Source of the DNA: Panicum virgatum
Lineage: Eukaryota; Streptophyta; Magnoliopsida; Poales; Poaceae
Reading direction: 5' to 3'
Length of the DNA: 64,000 nucleotides
NCBI RefSeq assembly: GCF_016808335.1
Contig: NC_053141.1
Span: 7,492,797-7,556,796 of the forward strand
A model generated the notes under the pieces. That model saw nothing but the letters and a program-made list of their open reading frames with translations, was not told the origin of the DNA and made no database searches. Position numbers and translations under genes: made by a program. This document shows positions 1-9,817 of this stretch, piece after piece; positions within the stretch are counted from its first letter, which is position 1, and each line of letters begins with the position of its first letter.

Positions 1-506
1 ACATTGCACATCCGCTGGAACGACAGCGACAGCCAGCCACCGCCGCCGGCCTCTATCTCCGCCACCGCCGACTGGATGGTCCTGCACGCGCCAAGGAGGC
101 CGCGGTCGCCGCCGAGGAGGTCCCCGGCGTCGGCCGTCGCCAGGCAGCACTTGATGCAGTTGCCAAGGTAGCCGTCCCCCCATGGGCAGATCCAGGCGCG
201 CGCGCGCAGGTCCATCAGGAAGACTAGGTACGTGTCGTCCCCGGCGACGAGACCCTTGGCGCGAATGAACGCCATCCAGCCCAACGTCGACACTGGCTTC
301 TTCTTGGCGGTGCTGTCGCCGGCGGTGAGCGCGCGTCGATGCGGCTCTTCACGGACCGGATGTCGTCGTCGGCGAGGTAGAACGTGCGGCGCTCCGGCCG
401 GAAGCGCTGGCTGAAGTCGTAGTCCGTCGCCGTGTTGGTCTGCATGCAAAAGCGGTTTCCGTGAGCAAACCTGTTCAAGGCTGCACGCCGACACGGATAT
501 GGTAAG

Positions 507-802
507 CATAGGGGTCGGTACCACCCGGCGGCGCCACCGAGCTTGCCACCACCCACCGGCTGTCCCACCTTGCCTGGCCGGGGGCGCTACCACGCCGCCA
601 GGCGAATCGCCACTGCCGCCGCCTTCACCTATAAAGCCGCCGGGCCTTGCACCCGAGGAACCCGAATCCCTAATACCCGCTGCCCGCCACACCACCACTC
701 CCGTCCGCCGGCGACCTCGCCAGCGACCGCTCCCACCTACCAACCACCCCTTGCCGACGCCGAGGATGCTAAGGACGCTGGGTGGGTACCGATTCCTAGG
801 CT
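507..802. repeat. GC-rich insertion with short inverted termini inside BAHD pseudogene intron
   Basis: The other BAHD copies run directly from the exon 2 splice region into the short intron; here about 300 bp of very GC-rich sequence intervenes. Its ends are imperfect inverted repeats: GGTCGGTACC near 513 and GGTACCGATT near 787. Inside it is a TATA-like CCTATAAAGCC near 630. It could be a small transposon or a captured promoter/5' UTR fragment. No coding function is recognised and no target duplication was established. Confidence 0.4.
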
Positions 803-1392
803 GACGAGACTTTTGGCGGCTGCCCGCACGCGGCGTGCACCATTGGTGATTAGATTACCAGCGCTGTCTGTGCTTGTGGAAGAAAGTAATGGAGATTGTT
901 CGACAACTAAGCACTAACATGGTGCATACCACTGGGAGATTAGGCACGATCTTCCTGAGCATCTCGCGGGCGAAATGGTCGCCGTTGGGGACGTGGACGG
1001 CCACCCGGTCGTAGTGCGGCACGCGGAGGGCCTTGGTGACCGGCGATGCCTCGCGCGCGGCGGCCGCCCACGCGCCCACGAAGTGCCAGACGGCCTGGCC
1101 GTCGGCGACGGCGTGCTGCACGGAGAGGCCGACCGCGAGGCCGCGGCCACCGGGGAGGCGCGTTGCCTGCACGGATAGCACGTGCGCCGGGAGCTTCCGC
1201 GTGTCGTGGTCTGGGACGAGCGCCAGGAATGCCGAGATGTCGTGCGCCTCGTCACCCGCCAACTGGCGCACGTCTATGCCGCCGCCGTTTGTGGACGCCT
1301 CGGCCTCGAGGAAGTCCACCGCGGGGTCGCTGGCGCAATCCACGACGAGGTCCGCGGTTCGACGTACGGCAGCCTCCCAGGACGCAGATTCA

Positions 1393-1510
1393 GTGGCATT
1401 GCCCCGTGACATTTCCCGTAACATTGAGTCACTCACATGTGGGACTCACGTAGGCCCAGAATACAAAGGTCTCACGTGTCAGTGACTCAATGTCACGGAG
1501 GCAATGTCAC
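1393..1510. mobile_element. Palindromic MITE in BAHD pseudogene exon 1
   Basis: About 118 bp absent from the intact exon 1 (20202-20942). The left arm begins GTGGCATTGCC and contains CATTGAGTCACT; the right arm read in reverse begins GTGACATTGCC and contains CATTGAGTCACTGAC. The arms therefore fold almost end to end. This is the structure of a small non-autonomous DNA transposon. The superfamily is not assigned because no clear target duplication was found. Confidence 0.6.
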
Positions 1511-1796
1511 TTAATCTCAGTCCAGCCTCCCCGTGAGCGGCGGGTAGAGCGCCAACATGGCGGCGAGCGAGTCCTTAAGCCGCCGCGGGAAACTCGTCAT
1601 CCGCGCTGTCACTGCCTGCTAGCAGGTCGTAGAGTAAGACCGTCTGGCTGGGCGGCAACATGACACATGGGGCGTCGAAGAAGGACAGCTTTACGCGCGC
1701 ATCGCCGGTGCTGCTCCCGGCCGGCCCCGGCGCCTGCGCGATGCCCGACACTACTGCGAGCACCCGCACCGCCGCCGCCGCGCTGGCCTCACCCAT

Positions 1797-2168
1797 CGAT
1801 CCTCGCCGCACCCGCATCTCCAGCGAGCTATGACGTCGTGCCGATCCTTGGACTCTACCTCTGCCTCCGCCGTTCGCCGCCTCCAACTCCGCTGGCTCCC
1901 GCTGCCATTCGCTGCCTCGGTCGGCGGAGCCTTTCTCCCCGGCGTCTCTACCTCTGCCTCAATCATGTCACTGCCTGGATGGTAAGACCAAATGTATGGT
2001 ACATCTGGACCGCTTTTCTTTGTTGGATATGATGCATCAGTTCAGCAATTGATGTTTTGTCCTATAGTCTGAATAATGCGACTTCAGAAATGGTACCATA
2101 TATATGTTGTATAAATTATAAGCACTATAGTTGACTGCTTGTGATCGAGATGCTAACCGCCTATTATG
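1797..2168. other. Intergenic segment between BAHD pseudogene and duplicated block
   Basis: This stretch is the former 5' side of the BAHD pseudogene up to the left edge of the tandem duplication. It is GC-rich near the gene and turns AT-rich after 1980. Open frames here have no recognisable domain. No gene is called. Confidence 0.5.
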
Positions 2169-2214
2169 CCATACTTATGTCAACTATGTATCATGTTTAT
2201 CGTTTTGCAGGGAT

Positions 2215-2680
2215 CCATTCCATGAACCAAATGGTTGATAGGAAAACAAACTCATATATACAGGATTCGGAAACCATCTGCAGCAATTTTAGGGGAGTCA
2301 AAAACAAGAGAATGCAACTAGTTTGGGGGAGTAAACTTCCTATGAAAATAAACATTTTTATTTGGCTGGGTATCCAAAGTAGACTCCTCACCGGGTCTGT
2401 TTGAAAGAGAAGAAAATGGAAAGGGGACGATAATTGTGACCTGTGCAGAGTTTCTGAAACTACCGAGCACATCTTCTTTCGCTGCTGCATGGGCTCGGTT
2501 TGTCTGGGTCAGCTTCAAAGGAAGCGTTGGGTGGAATAGGATCCCTGTGGAGATGAACGACTTCTTAGAAAACTGGACCCCTTTGGAGACTCCGAGATAC
2601 AAATTTAAACTGTTCCTCTTTGTAATAGTGTTCTGGGTGCTTTGCAAAGCTTGCAACAAGATGGTGGTGTGTGTTGGGGG
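2215..2680 (+). pseudogene. LINE reverse-transcriptase zinc-binding (zf-RVT) fragment, copy 1
   Basis: Translation in shifting frames gives the C-terminal zinc-binding domain that follows the reverse transcriptase of plant LINE-type retrotransposons. A segment reading VWGSKLPMKINIFIWLGIQ is followed by a cysteine/histidine cluster (CTLCRVSETTEHIFFRC when the frame is corrected) and by a tail ending VFWVLCKACNKMVV. A stop follows LLTGSV (near 2402) and the frame changes at least twice, so no functional protein is made. The rest of the LINE is not visible upstream; 2690-3050 may be more of its 3' end. The assignment rests on pattern recognition of the zf-RVT domain. Confidence 0.7.
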
Positions 2681-2689
2681 GGGGGGGGG

Positions 2690-3560
2690 GTTGCTTATAA
2701 GTAATCCGGCTGAACTGATCTTTCAGATTATTTCTTGTATATAGAAATGGGGTGCACTTCTTCGAGCTAGCTGTTGATAAGAAGACGTTCGAAGGGCAGA
2801 AGTTTCAACTTGCTGCTTTGGTGGACTCGTTTCTACAAACTCCAAGATATAGTTGCGACTCTTTTATGTGATCTGTACTTCGTAGCTACTTTTGTGTCTA
2901 GTTTTGGTCCAAGAGTCTTCTTCGCTTTGTTTTCGCTCGATACTGTAAACCGGTTTCCCCAGCTTGGTTGTACCGCAACTTATTATGTTTTCTATAAAAG
3001 CAGGGTGGTTCCTTTGTCAAAACAACTTCAGAAAAATGTGAAATAGGCGGAATTTTTTATAAAAAAACTTTACCAGCTAAACTATGCTCAATATTTGGTA
3101 AATTTTCATTTTCAACCGGACAAGGATTAGTGCTTGTAACAAAAATGACTAGATAAGTTTCACTTATCATGTTTCCTAGAGCTTCCTAGGCCAGAACACA
3201 ATCCCATGGTATGGTAATTAAGTTTTTTCTATTTTCTTTCTAAATCGGTTTAGTTTCTGTATAAATAAACTTACAATTTGACAATCTTATAGTACCTATT
3301 TTAACCGTTAGATTTCAAATCCAACGGACAAGATCGACTCCATCTAACCCTACCCTACCCACCTCTCTCTCTCACACACCCCTCCACCCCCAACCCCACC
3401 CAGTTGGCCGCCCCCACCTGCACACCAGTTCGCCTACTCCATTCCAAGATGGATCTATTGAGCTCCTTGCTAACTTGCTCCTCCCATCCTCGTCTCGTTT
3501 GAGGTCTCTTGCCGGCGTGAAGTGGTGAGGCGGACTTCCACTCGTATTGACTTCCACTCT
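2690..3560. other. Possible LINE tail and F-box 5' flank
   Basis: After a run of G at about 2678-2690 the region contains short open frames without recognised domains and then AT-rich DNA. A pyrimidine-rich CT/CCACC tract lies at 3340-3400. It could be the proximal promoter or 5' UTR of the F-box gene, but no TATA box or start site can be fixed. Confidence 0.35.
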
Positions 3561-4440
3561 TTTGTATTTTGTGGACTAATGTGTATTTGCAAGATGCAAC
3601 CCATCTTACATAGAGTAGTTACCTTTTTAAATTGTGTAGCAAAACAAAATCATTTAATTTTGAATGATTGATCTCCTCTTTCTAGACTGATGCCATTTCG
3701 ACTGTGACACATATTGAAGCCTAAGGAAGCAGCAATCCTCTCACTTAGCGTTTGCCATGTCTGCTTCTTATATCAGGAATTACTATATGCTAAATAAACA
3801 GTGTTGTTGATGTATCTGTTTGCATTCGAAGTTCAAAACTTCAAATATCGTGTTTCGAAGATCTATGTTTTGGGTACAAATTAAATTTCATCATCTTTTG
3901 TAGTGCCCCGCCCAGCTCCACCATCTTTGGTAGCTCCAGACTCCGGATCCACTGCCGGTGAGCTCCATCAGCTAACCAACATCGTCGATTGTCCCGCCCC
4001 AAGGCACCCCACCGGAATAGGTATGTCACACCAAACCTAAATCTTCAATTCCAAACTCTGGATCCCCTGCCGCTAATCCAAAATTCTTTTGTATTGTGTT
4101 GATTAATGTGTATTTGCAAGATGCAACCCACCCTACATAGAGTAGTTATCTTTTTTAATTGTGTGGCAAATAAAAATTATTTACTTTTGGATGATTGATC
4201 TCCTCTTTCTAGACCGGCGCCCAACTCCGACATGCCATTTTGACCACGACACACATATGAGTCAAGCCTAAAGGAAGCAGCAATCCTGTCCCTTGGTGTT
4301 TGCCAGGTTTGCCTATTATATCAGGAATTCCTATATGCTAAATAAACAGTTTTCTTGATGTACTGTTTGCATTCCAAGTTCAAAAACTTCAAATATCGGG
4401 TTTTGAAGATCTATGTTTTTGGTACAAATTTCATCTTTTT
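3561..4440. repeat. Internal 527-bp tandem repeat upstream of F-box copy 1
   Basis: A segment starting TTTGTATTTTGTGGACTAA near 3561 recurs near 4088 with an offset of 527 bp. It includes the shared words AAGATGCAAC (3591 and 4118) and GCTAAATAAACAGT. The two copies are diverged by many substitutions, so this repeat is older than the 7-kb duplication. The equivalent region of unit 2 holds an extra piece of about 250 bp (about 10690-10930), so unit 1 has lost part of the array. Confidence 0.75.
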
Positions 4441-4569
4441 TTTTTGCAAATCTGATACTCTGACACCCAGGTTTAATTTTGATTGACGTGATCAAGTTGA
4501 AACATTTTGTGTTGGATTCTGTGCTCAAAAGCAACCGTCTTATTTTATTTGTATCTATGCATGGTATTG

Positions 4570-6210
4570 GACAAAGACAGATGACGCCCGCGATGCCGCA
4601 GGCCCGCAGCCCAGGCGAGCCCGCTGTGCACATCGCCCATGCTCCTCCATCGCCGCCGCCCTGAATCAGCAACCAGCATGCACCGGGGGCTGGTTGTCCG
4701 GCCGACGCAACCCCTCCGAGTCACGCCGGGATGAGAACGATGGCACGTCACTTGCCGACGAGATCCTCCTTTTCATCTTCGCCACCTTCCTCGAGATCGC
4801 CGACCTCGTCCGCTGCGCCGCCACCTGCAGGCGCTGGCGCCGCCTGGTGTCCGGCGAGGCCGCCTTCATCTGCAGCGGCTTGCGACGCCCTGGCCCTGGC
4901 GGCAAATTCCTGCCGCCGCTCGCCGTCGGCTTCTTTTACCAGCTTGGTGAGGCCGCAACACGCTTTGTCCCCATGGCTTCCGCGTCGCGCCGGTTCCCCG
5001 TCCTCCGGGAGCCGTCACTGTCGCTGAGCACGCTCGCCGGCGGCGGGCTGCCCGACTCCTCCCGCATTGTGGCCTCCAGGAACGGCCTCCTCGTCGTCGA
5101 CCTCCGAAGCGGCAAACACACCAGGGCCCTCAAGCAATGTTTTAAATAGCGGGCTAAGACATTTAGCTATCTATGTCCAAAAACAAGCTATAGCCGGCTA
5201 TAGCGGTAGCAAAGAGCTAAATTATACATGAAAAAACTTAGCTAAATCTCTCTAAAACAGTTATAGCCGGAGATAGCGGAAGCTATAGCCGGAGATTTAA
5301 AACCTTGCCCCTCAAGTTCTGCGTCTACAACCCCATGACCGGCGCAGCGCGCGTCCTGCCGCCCCTAACCGGCAAGGACGGCGTCGGGCACTTCGCGTGC
5401 ACGGTGCTCACCGCCGACGACTACCAGTACCAGGTCCAGGACGGCGTCGCCATCACGCCGCCGCCGCCGCGGCTATCCTCCCCGCACTACCGCCTGCTCG
5501 TGCTGTACAACCGGCGCGACTTCACCGCGATCCGGAGCTACTCGTCGAAGGACGGCAGCTGGAGCCCGGAGCGCAGGGTGACCGGCGCCCAGCTCGGCAA
5601 GAGGCAGATGCGCCTGACGCGCGGCGGCGTCGTGGCCGGCGGCGGCAGCGTGTCGTACTGGTTCACGACGGGCGCCGTGTTCGAGCTGCGCCTCGATACG
5701 CTGGAAGCGACGACGGTGAGCCTGCCTACGCGGGGAGGAGGAGCCCGAGCCTTCACGATCCGGAACACCGCGCTGGGCACGACGCCGGAGGGGAGGCTCT
5801 GCGTCGTCCAGTTTGCCTTGCCGTTTCTCCTGCCGGTGCAGGGTGGTGAGCAGCATGATACCGTTGGAGCGCATGTGTTCAGCTATGGCGACCATGACGG
5901 CGGCAGCAGGACGCTGCAGAAGGACAACTACTTTCCGGTTAAGTACAGAGCCCGAGCAGATGCGCGTAGCAACGCCATGGTGAAGCTGCAGTGGTTTTGT
6001 GAGAAGAGCGGGGTCATCTTCTTCACCGCCGGTGAGTTCACCGACCCGAGAGGCGACCTGTATGCTGTGAGGCTAGACACTCAGATGGTTGAGAAGGTGG
6101 CGAGCGATGAAGGGGATGGTGGCCGGTGGCTGTGGGGCAACCTTTATGGTTACGAGATGGATCAGGCGGCATACCTGGCGTCCCTTGCTGAGCCAAAAAA
6201 GGAGGATTAG
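4570..6210 (+). pseudogene. F-box protein gene copy 1, broken by MITE and 8-nt duplication
   Basis: Two segments encode a grass F-box protein, presumed substrate receptor of an SCF ubiquitin ligase. The N-terminal part (about 4661-5134) contains the F-box core LADEILLFIFATFLEIADL with the CRRWRRLV end. The C-terminal part (5309-6210) is a long F-box-associated region starting FCVYNPMTGAARVLPPL and ending PKKED. A 174-bp hAT-type MITE at 5135-5308 separates them and introduces stops. Compared with copy 2, an 8-nt duplication near 4599-4608 shifts the upstream frame, so no in-frame ATG precedes the F-box. Without these two lesions the reading frame would be intact, so inactivation is recent. 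Splicing out of the MITE is conceivable but would not repair the start. Confidence 0.8.
5135..5308. mobile_element. hAT-type MITE with 8-bp target duplication
   Basis: The insertion is flanked by CCCTCAAG on both sides (5127-5134 and 5309-5316). The uninterrupted copy 2 has a single CCCTCAAG at the same codons (about 12493-12500). The ends are imperfect inverted repeats: CAATGTTTTAAAT on the left and ATTTAAAACCTTGC on the right. The body contains repeated GCTATAGCCGG words. An 8-bp duplication and short terminal repeats are the signature of the hAT superfamily. Because the sister copy lacks it, insertion followed the tandem duplication. Confidence 0.88.
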
Positions 6211-6507
6211 AGGAGTCGTTGTTCCTGGTACTTTCATGTTGCCTTTGCTAGCTAAAAAGATAAGTATACCTTGAACTGCATTGCAGGGTACTATGCTGGT
6301 ATCTTTGTTTTTCATTTTTCATATTAAGACTGACTGTAGTTCGTTTTTCTTATTAAGACTGAATCTGAATGTCACTCTTTGGTTTTCGTATTAAGACTGA
6401 TCTAGTGTGATCAGTCCATTATAAAAATAGGGGAACTGAACTCCTTTATCGGTGGTCTTACTTGAAACTGGTGGTCAGAGTTATGCAGTGTTTTCTATTT
6501 GAAATTG

Positions 6508-6730
6508 GACTGTGTGTACCAGCTTGTCATTTTTCATAGTCTGTTGGCTGTATAAATTATGCAGTGTTTTCATATGTAGGTACTCCGTGAACTATCGAGC
6601 CAATTTATGGCTAATAATTCCAATTTCAGTCCAGTGTACACACCACAAATGATAGAAACACTTCAATTTTACATATACAGTTATTAAAATTATCAACAGA
6701 TTGCCTCATAATTTATACAGCCAACAGACT
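6508..6730. repeat. Inverted-repeat element (MITE-like) downstream of F-box copy 1
   Basis: A perfect 24-bp inverted repeat has arms at 6538-6561 (starting AGTCTGTTGGCTG) and 6707-6730 (ending CAGCCAACAGACT). A second, imperfect pair lies at 6508-6521 and near 6640. Both tandem units carry it (second copy 13727-13919), so it predates the duplication. TA dinucleotides flank the arms, but no family is assigned. Confidence 0.6.
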
Positions 6731-7166
6731 ATATACAATATTCCTTTCATCATTTGGGGTATCCTACTAGTATCTGTCTTTGCAAAGTTACTGTCATTGG
6801 AATTTACTGAAATTCAGATTTCTGTAAAGACATTCAGTATTCTGATTTCTGAACCATGATGCCATTGTGTTTGCCTCTAACCTGAGAGTAATTGTTTTGT
6901 GTTCTCACGTCTATTGGTTAATTAATGGATGCTGTTAGGTCTCAACGACTTCTTACTGATTCTAGTGTATACAGCTGTGGAATGGTTTAAAACAAACAGT
7001 AATGCTGGGAATAAGACGTCAGATACTGGTGGATTTATCGGACGCTTCAATTCTGATGACTTGCACTAAAAAAAATAGAAGCAGGAGCTCGCCCTCCCAT
7101 TTCATTGACTTCCAGGTCAAATCGCCTCAGCTCAATCTCGTCCCCTTCTTCATCAATGGGTGCTTA
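6731..7166. other. AT-rich spacer, nothing recognised
   Basis: Single-copy-like sequence between two small repeats, duplicated at about 13920-14353. No coding or RNA feature is seen. Confidence 0.4.
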
Positions 7167-7460
7167 GGCCGTGTTTAGATAAAACGCAAAAAAAAATTTC
7201 GACGGAATCTTGCTAATTTGAAGTATTAAATGGAGTTTATTTACAAAACTTTTTACACATATGGGTTGTAAATCGCGAGACGAATCTAATGATGCTAATT
7301 AATCCATGATTAATCCATAATTAACGGATGGTTACTGTAGCATCCATGTTGCAAATCATGTATTAAGTAGGCTCATTAGATTCGTCTCGCGATTTACAGC
7401 CCATCCATGTAAAAAGTTTTATAAATAGACTTCATTTCGTACTCCATCCATGTAAAAAAT
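7167..7460. mobile_element. MITE (GGCCGTGTTTAG family) linked to a 480-bp deletion
   Basis: It starts GGCCGTGTTTAGAT and contains the hairpin arms typical of this repeat family in the window: CGCGAGACGAATCTAATGA near 7275 and TCATTAGATTCGTCTCGCG near 7374, with a GTTACTGTAGCATC loop. The right terminus is missing. In the sister unit the corresponding interval (14354-14835, about 480 bp) has unrelated sequence, so the MITE inserted and a deletion then removed its end and the flank, or both happened together. Relatives lie at 21156, 23931, 40547 and 42683. Confidence 0.75.
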
Positions 7461-8260
7461 TGATACATTTTTTAGATTAAAAACTGATTTTTTTGTGGGG
7501 GGGGGGATTAAAAACTGATTCATAAAAACATCGAAAAACATGACAGGCCCGTATCGAACAGCCCGCTATGAATGAATGGTTGAATGCTGGGTTCGTCGCG
7601 TGCCCCGTACAGTCGCAGTCGGCCCAACCTGTCCACGCCAACCACTGGGCTTGCTCTTTCCTAATTGTCTACGGCATGCTCCTGCTGCTTGGTCGAGATC
7701 ATCCAGGAGGCATGAGTTTTGGCAGTTGACACTGACGATCGACAAACGTCTGCGCATCCGACAACAGCAGATACGTCAATGATGACGACACCACCCTTGG
7801 GCGAGCTCCGCTAGGTCCTATCCTAGCCTGCCAAAGGGCCGTCCGTCATCAGAAGCTTCGACAGGCGATACAAATCATGATCGGCCAATCCGTCTGCATC
7901 ATATCCTATCCGTGCGTGGCGACAACACATGCTTCCTTCTCATCTCATCTTCTGCGATCTGCCATCTACCTGGGACACAACGATGCTCAGCAACCCTAGG
8001 CTCTCCCCCAAATCAACCACGCAGAGGCAGTTCTTCATCAGTTCATGTCGCCGTCGTCCTTGGCTCCTTGCGTCCACAAATAAACTGTTCATGATACTAC
8101 TGATGCGGCTAGTAATTCTTGACATGATCGTGTGTGTCGAATCGATTATTACAACGCAAAGATGGAACAATCTAACGGAGAAATTAACACAGCTACGGTA
8201 ACGGTTGCTTGATTGCATGGTTGACGTCGTCGTCGATCCGCCTCCATCAATTCAGTTCGA
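7461..8260. other. 3' flank of truncated BAHD copy 2
   Basis: This is the region just beyond the BAHD stop codon on the minus strand. It contains a poly-G run at 7496-7506 and short open frames without domains. It is duplicated at about 14840-15654. It probably holds the gene's former 3' UTR and terminator, but no precise site can be given. Confidence 0.4.
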
Positions 8261-9282
8261 TCAGCTCGCCGCCGCCGGAGCGGCGGAGCGGTGGCCGAGG
8301 ACGTGCGCCCTGAACTCCTCCATGCGCGCGGGGTCCAGCGACACGGACACCTGCACCTCGCCGTCCTCCCTCCCGCCGACGAGCACCATCTCCCCGTCGT
8401 GGTTCATGGACACAAGCTCCACGCGCGCCGGCCGCCCGAACCCGAAGTCCGACGCCTTGTACACGCGGAACCGCGGGCTCGCCACCACGTTGCACAGCCG
8501 CTGGAATGGCAGGGTCATCATCCTCTGGAGCCACCGCTCCGTGCCGGCCAGCGGCGCCGCCTCCATCTCCGCCACCGCCGCCTGGATGGCCCTGCACGCG
8601 CCCAGGAGCCCGCGGTCGCCGCCGAGGAGGTCCCCGGCGTCGGCCGTCGCCAGGCACCCCTTGATGCAGTTGCCGAGGTAGCCGTCGCCCACGGGCGGGT
8701 CCAGCCGCGCGCGCAGGTCCGCCAGGAAGACCAGGTACGTGTCGCCCCCGGCGGCGAGACCCTTGGCGCGCACGAACGCCGTCCAGCCCAGCGCCGCCAG
8801 CGCCACGAACGTCGACACCGGCTTCTTCTTCTTGGTGGTGGTGGTGGTGGCGCTGTCGCCGGCGGCAGCATCGGCGGCGGCGGCGAGCGCGTCGATGCGG
8901 TGCTTCAGGGACCGGATGTCGTCGGCGGCGAGGTAGAAGGTGCGCCGCCCCAGCCGGAAGCGCTGGCTGAAGTCGTAGTCCATCGCCGTGTTGGTCTGCT
9001 TGTAAAAGCGGTTTCCGTGAGCAAACCCGTTCACGGTCGCACGCACACGGCGTGCGCCATTGGTGATTGCCTGAACCGCTTCACCACGTCTGTGTTTGCA
9101 GAAGAAAGCAATGGAGATCGACAGCTAAACACTAATAATGTCTTTGTATATATATTTATATATAAGTATATATGTGTATATATAAGTTAGTTGTAGCATC
9201 GACAACAAAAAAAAACGATCTCGGATCGGATCTATGGATGAGAGGTTAGATACGGAGCGTACCACGGGGAGGTTAGGCGCGA
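8261..9282 (-). pseudogene. BAHD acyltransferase copy 2, first exon removed by duplication breakpoint
   Basis: Exon 2 (8995 to 8261, 735 nt, 244 codons plus stop) is fully open. It matches the intact gene at 15655-16389, including the YLGNC and DFGFG motifs of the BAHD fold. Its 267-nt intron (9262-8996) retains the GTACGC donor and CAAGCAG acceptor. Only 20-22 nt of exon 1 remain (9263-9284) before the sequence jumps to the unit 2 LINE remnant. The HXXXD catalytic motif and start codon are therefore gone. Because exon 2 shows no frameshift, the truncation is recent. A transcript could only start from foreign upstream sequence. This copy preserves the pre-insertion form of the intron that carries a 3.5-kb insert in copy 3. 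Confidence 0.9.
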
Positions 9283-9329
9283 CCATACTTATGTCAACTA
9301 TGTATCATGTTTATCGTTTTGCAGGGATC

Positions 9330-9795
9330 CATTCCATGAACCAAATGGTTGATAGGAAAACAAACTCATATATACAGGATTCGGAAACCATCTGCAGCAA
9401 TTTTAGGGGAGTCAAAAACAAGAGAATGCAACTAGTTTGGGGAAGTAAACTTCCTATGAAAATAAACGTTTTTATTTGGCTGGGTATCCAAAGTAGACTC
9501 CTCACCGGGTCTGTTTGAAAGAGAAGAAAATGGAAAGGGGACGATAATTGTGACCTGTGCAGAGTTTCTGAAACCACCGAGCACATCTTCTTTCGCTGCT
9601 GCATGGGCTCGGTTTTTCTGGGTCAGCTTCAAAGGAAGCGTTGGGGTGGAATAGGATCCCTGTGGAGATGAACGACTTCTTAGAAAACTGGACCCCTTTG
9701 GAGACTCCGAGATACAAATTTAAACTGTTCCTCTTTGTAATAGTGTTCTGGGTGCTTTGGAAAGCTTGCAACAAGATGGTGGTGTGTGTGTGTGT
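9330..9795 (+). pseudogene. LINE zf-RVT fragment, copy 2
   Basis: Near-identical to the fragment at 2215-2680, with a few substitutions; the tail reads VFWVLWKACNKMVV, closer to the usual plant LINE motif (W instead of C). It has the same stop after LLTGSV. It is followed by a (GT)n and poly-G tract at about 9780-9817 that is longer than in copy 1. Confidence 0.7.
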
Positions 9796-9817
9796 GTTGG
9801 GGGGGGGGGGGGGGGCG

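Larger units (their letters stand above)
1..1796 (-). pseudogene. BAHD acyltransferase pseudogene (copy 1, 3' end outside window)
   Basis: This is a decayed copy of the two-exon BAHD gene at 15655-20942. Exon 2 is present from about 443 down to the window edge and exon 1 from 1796 (ATG at 1794-1796) down to about 930; the C-terminal DFGWG-type part lies outside the window. Family: BAHD acyl-CoA acyltransferases, which move acyl groups such as malonyl or hydroxycinnamoyl from CoA to phenolic acceptors in the cytosol. The HXXXD motif survives as HAVAD in exon 1 (around 1100). Several lesions make it a pseudogene. About 8 nt are missing after the DEFPAA stretch (near 1585), which brings in a stop. 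A 118-bp palindromic MITE interrupts exon 1 at 1393-1510. A frameshift follows the SRIDA segment in exon 2 (near 335). A GC-rich insertion sits in the intron (507-802). It is more diverged than the later copies, so it predates the 7-kb tandem duplication. Identity is firm; the exact ends are approximate. Confidence 0.85.
2169..9282. repeat. Tandem duplication, unit 1 (LINE remnant, F-box copy 1, truncated BAHD copy 2)
   Basis: Sequence from 2169 onward reappears from 9283 at an initial offset of 7114 bp and stays nearly identical through the F-box gene (offset 7189 at its stop codon) and the BAHD second exon (offset 7394). The unit ends inside BAHD exon 1 at 9282, where the sequence jumps back to the unit start. 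The junction shows a CC microhomology shared by the two parental sites (2169-2170 and 20222-20223). Confidence 0.9.

Noticed and set aside
8291..9190. 299-codon plus-strand open frame
   Set aside because: Antisense of BAHD exon 2; Pro/Arg/His-rich composition without a domain. The same applies to 15685-16047.
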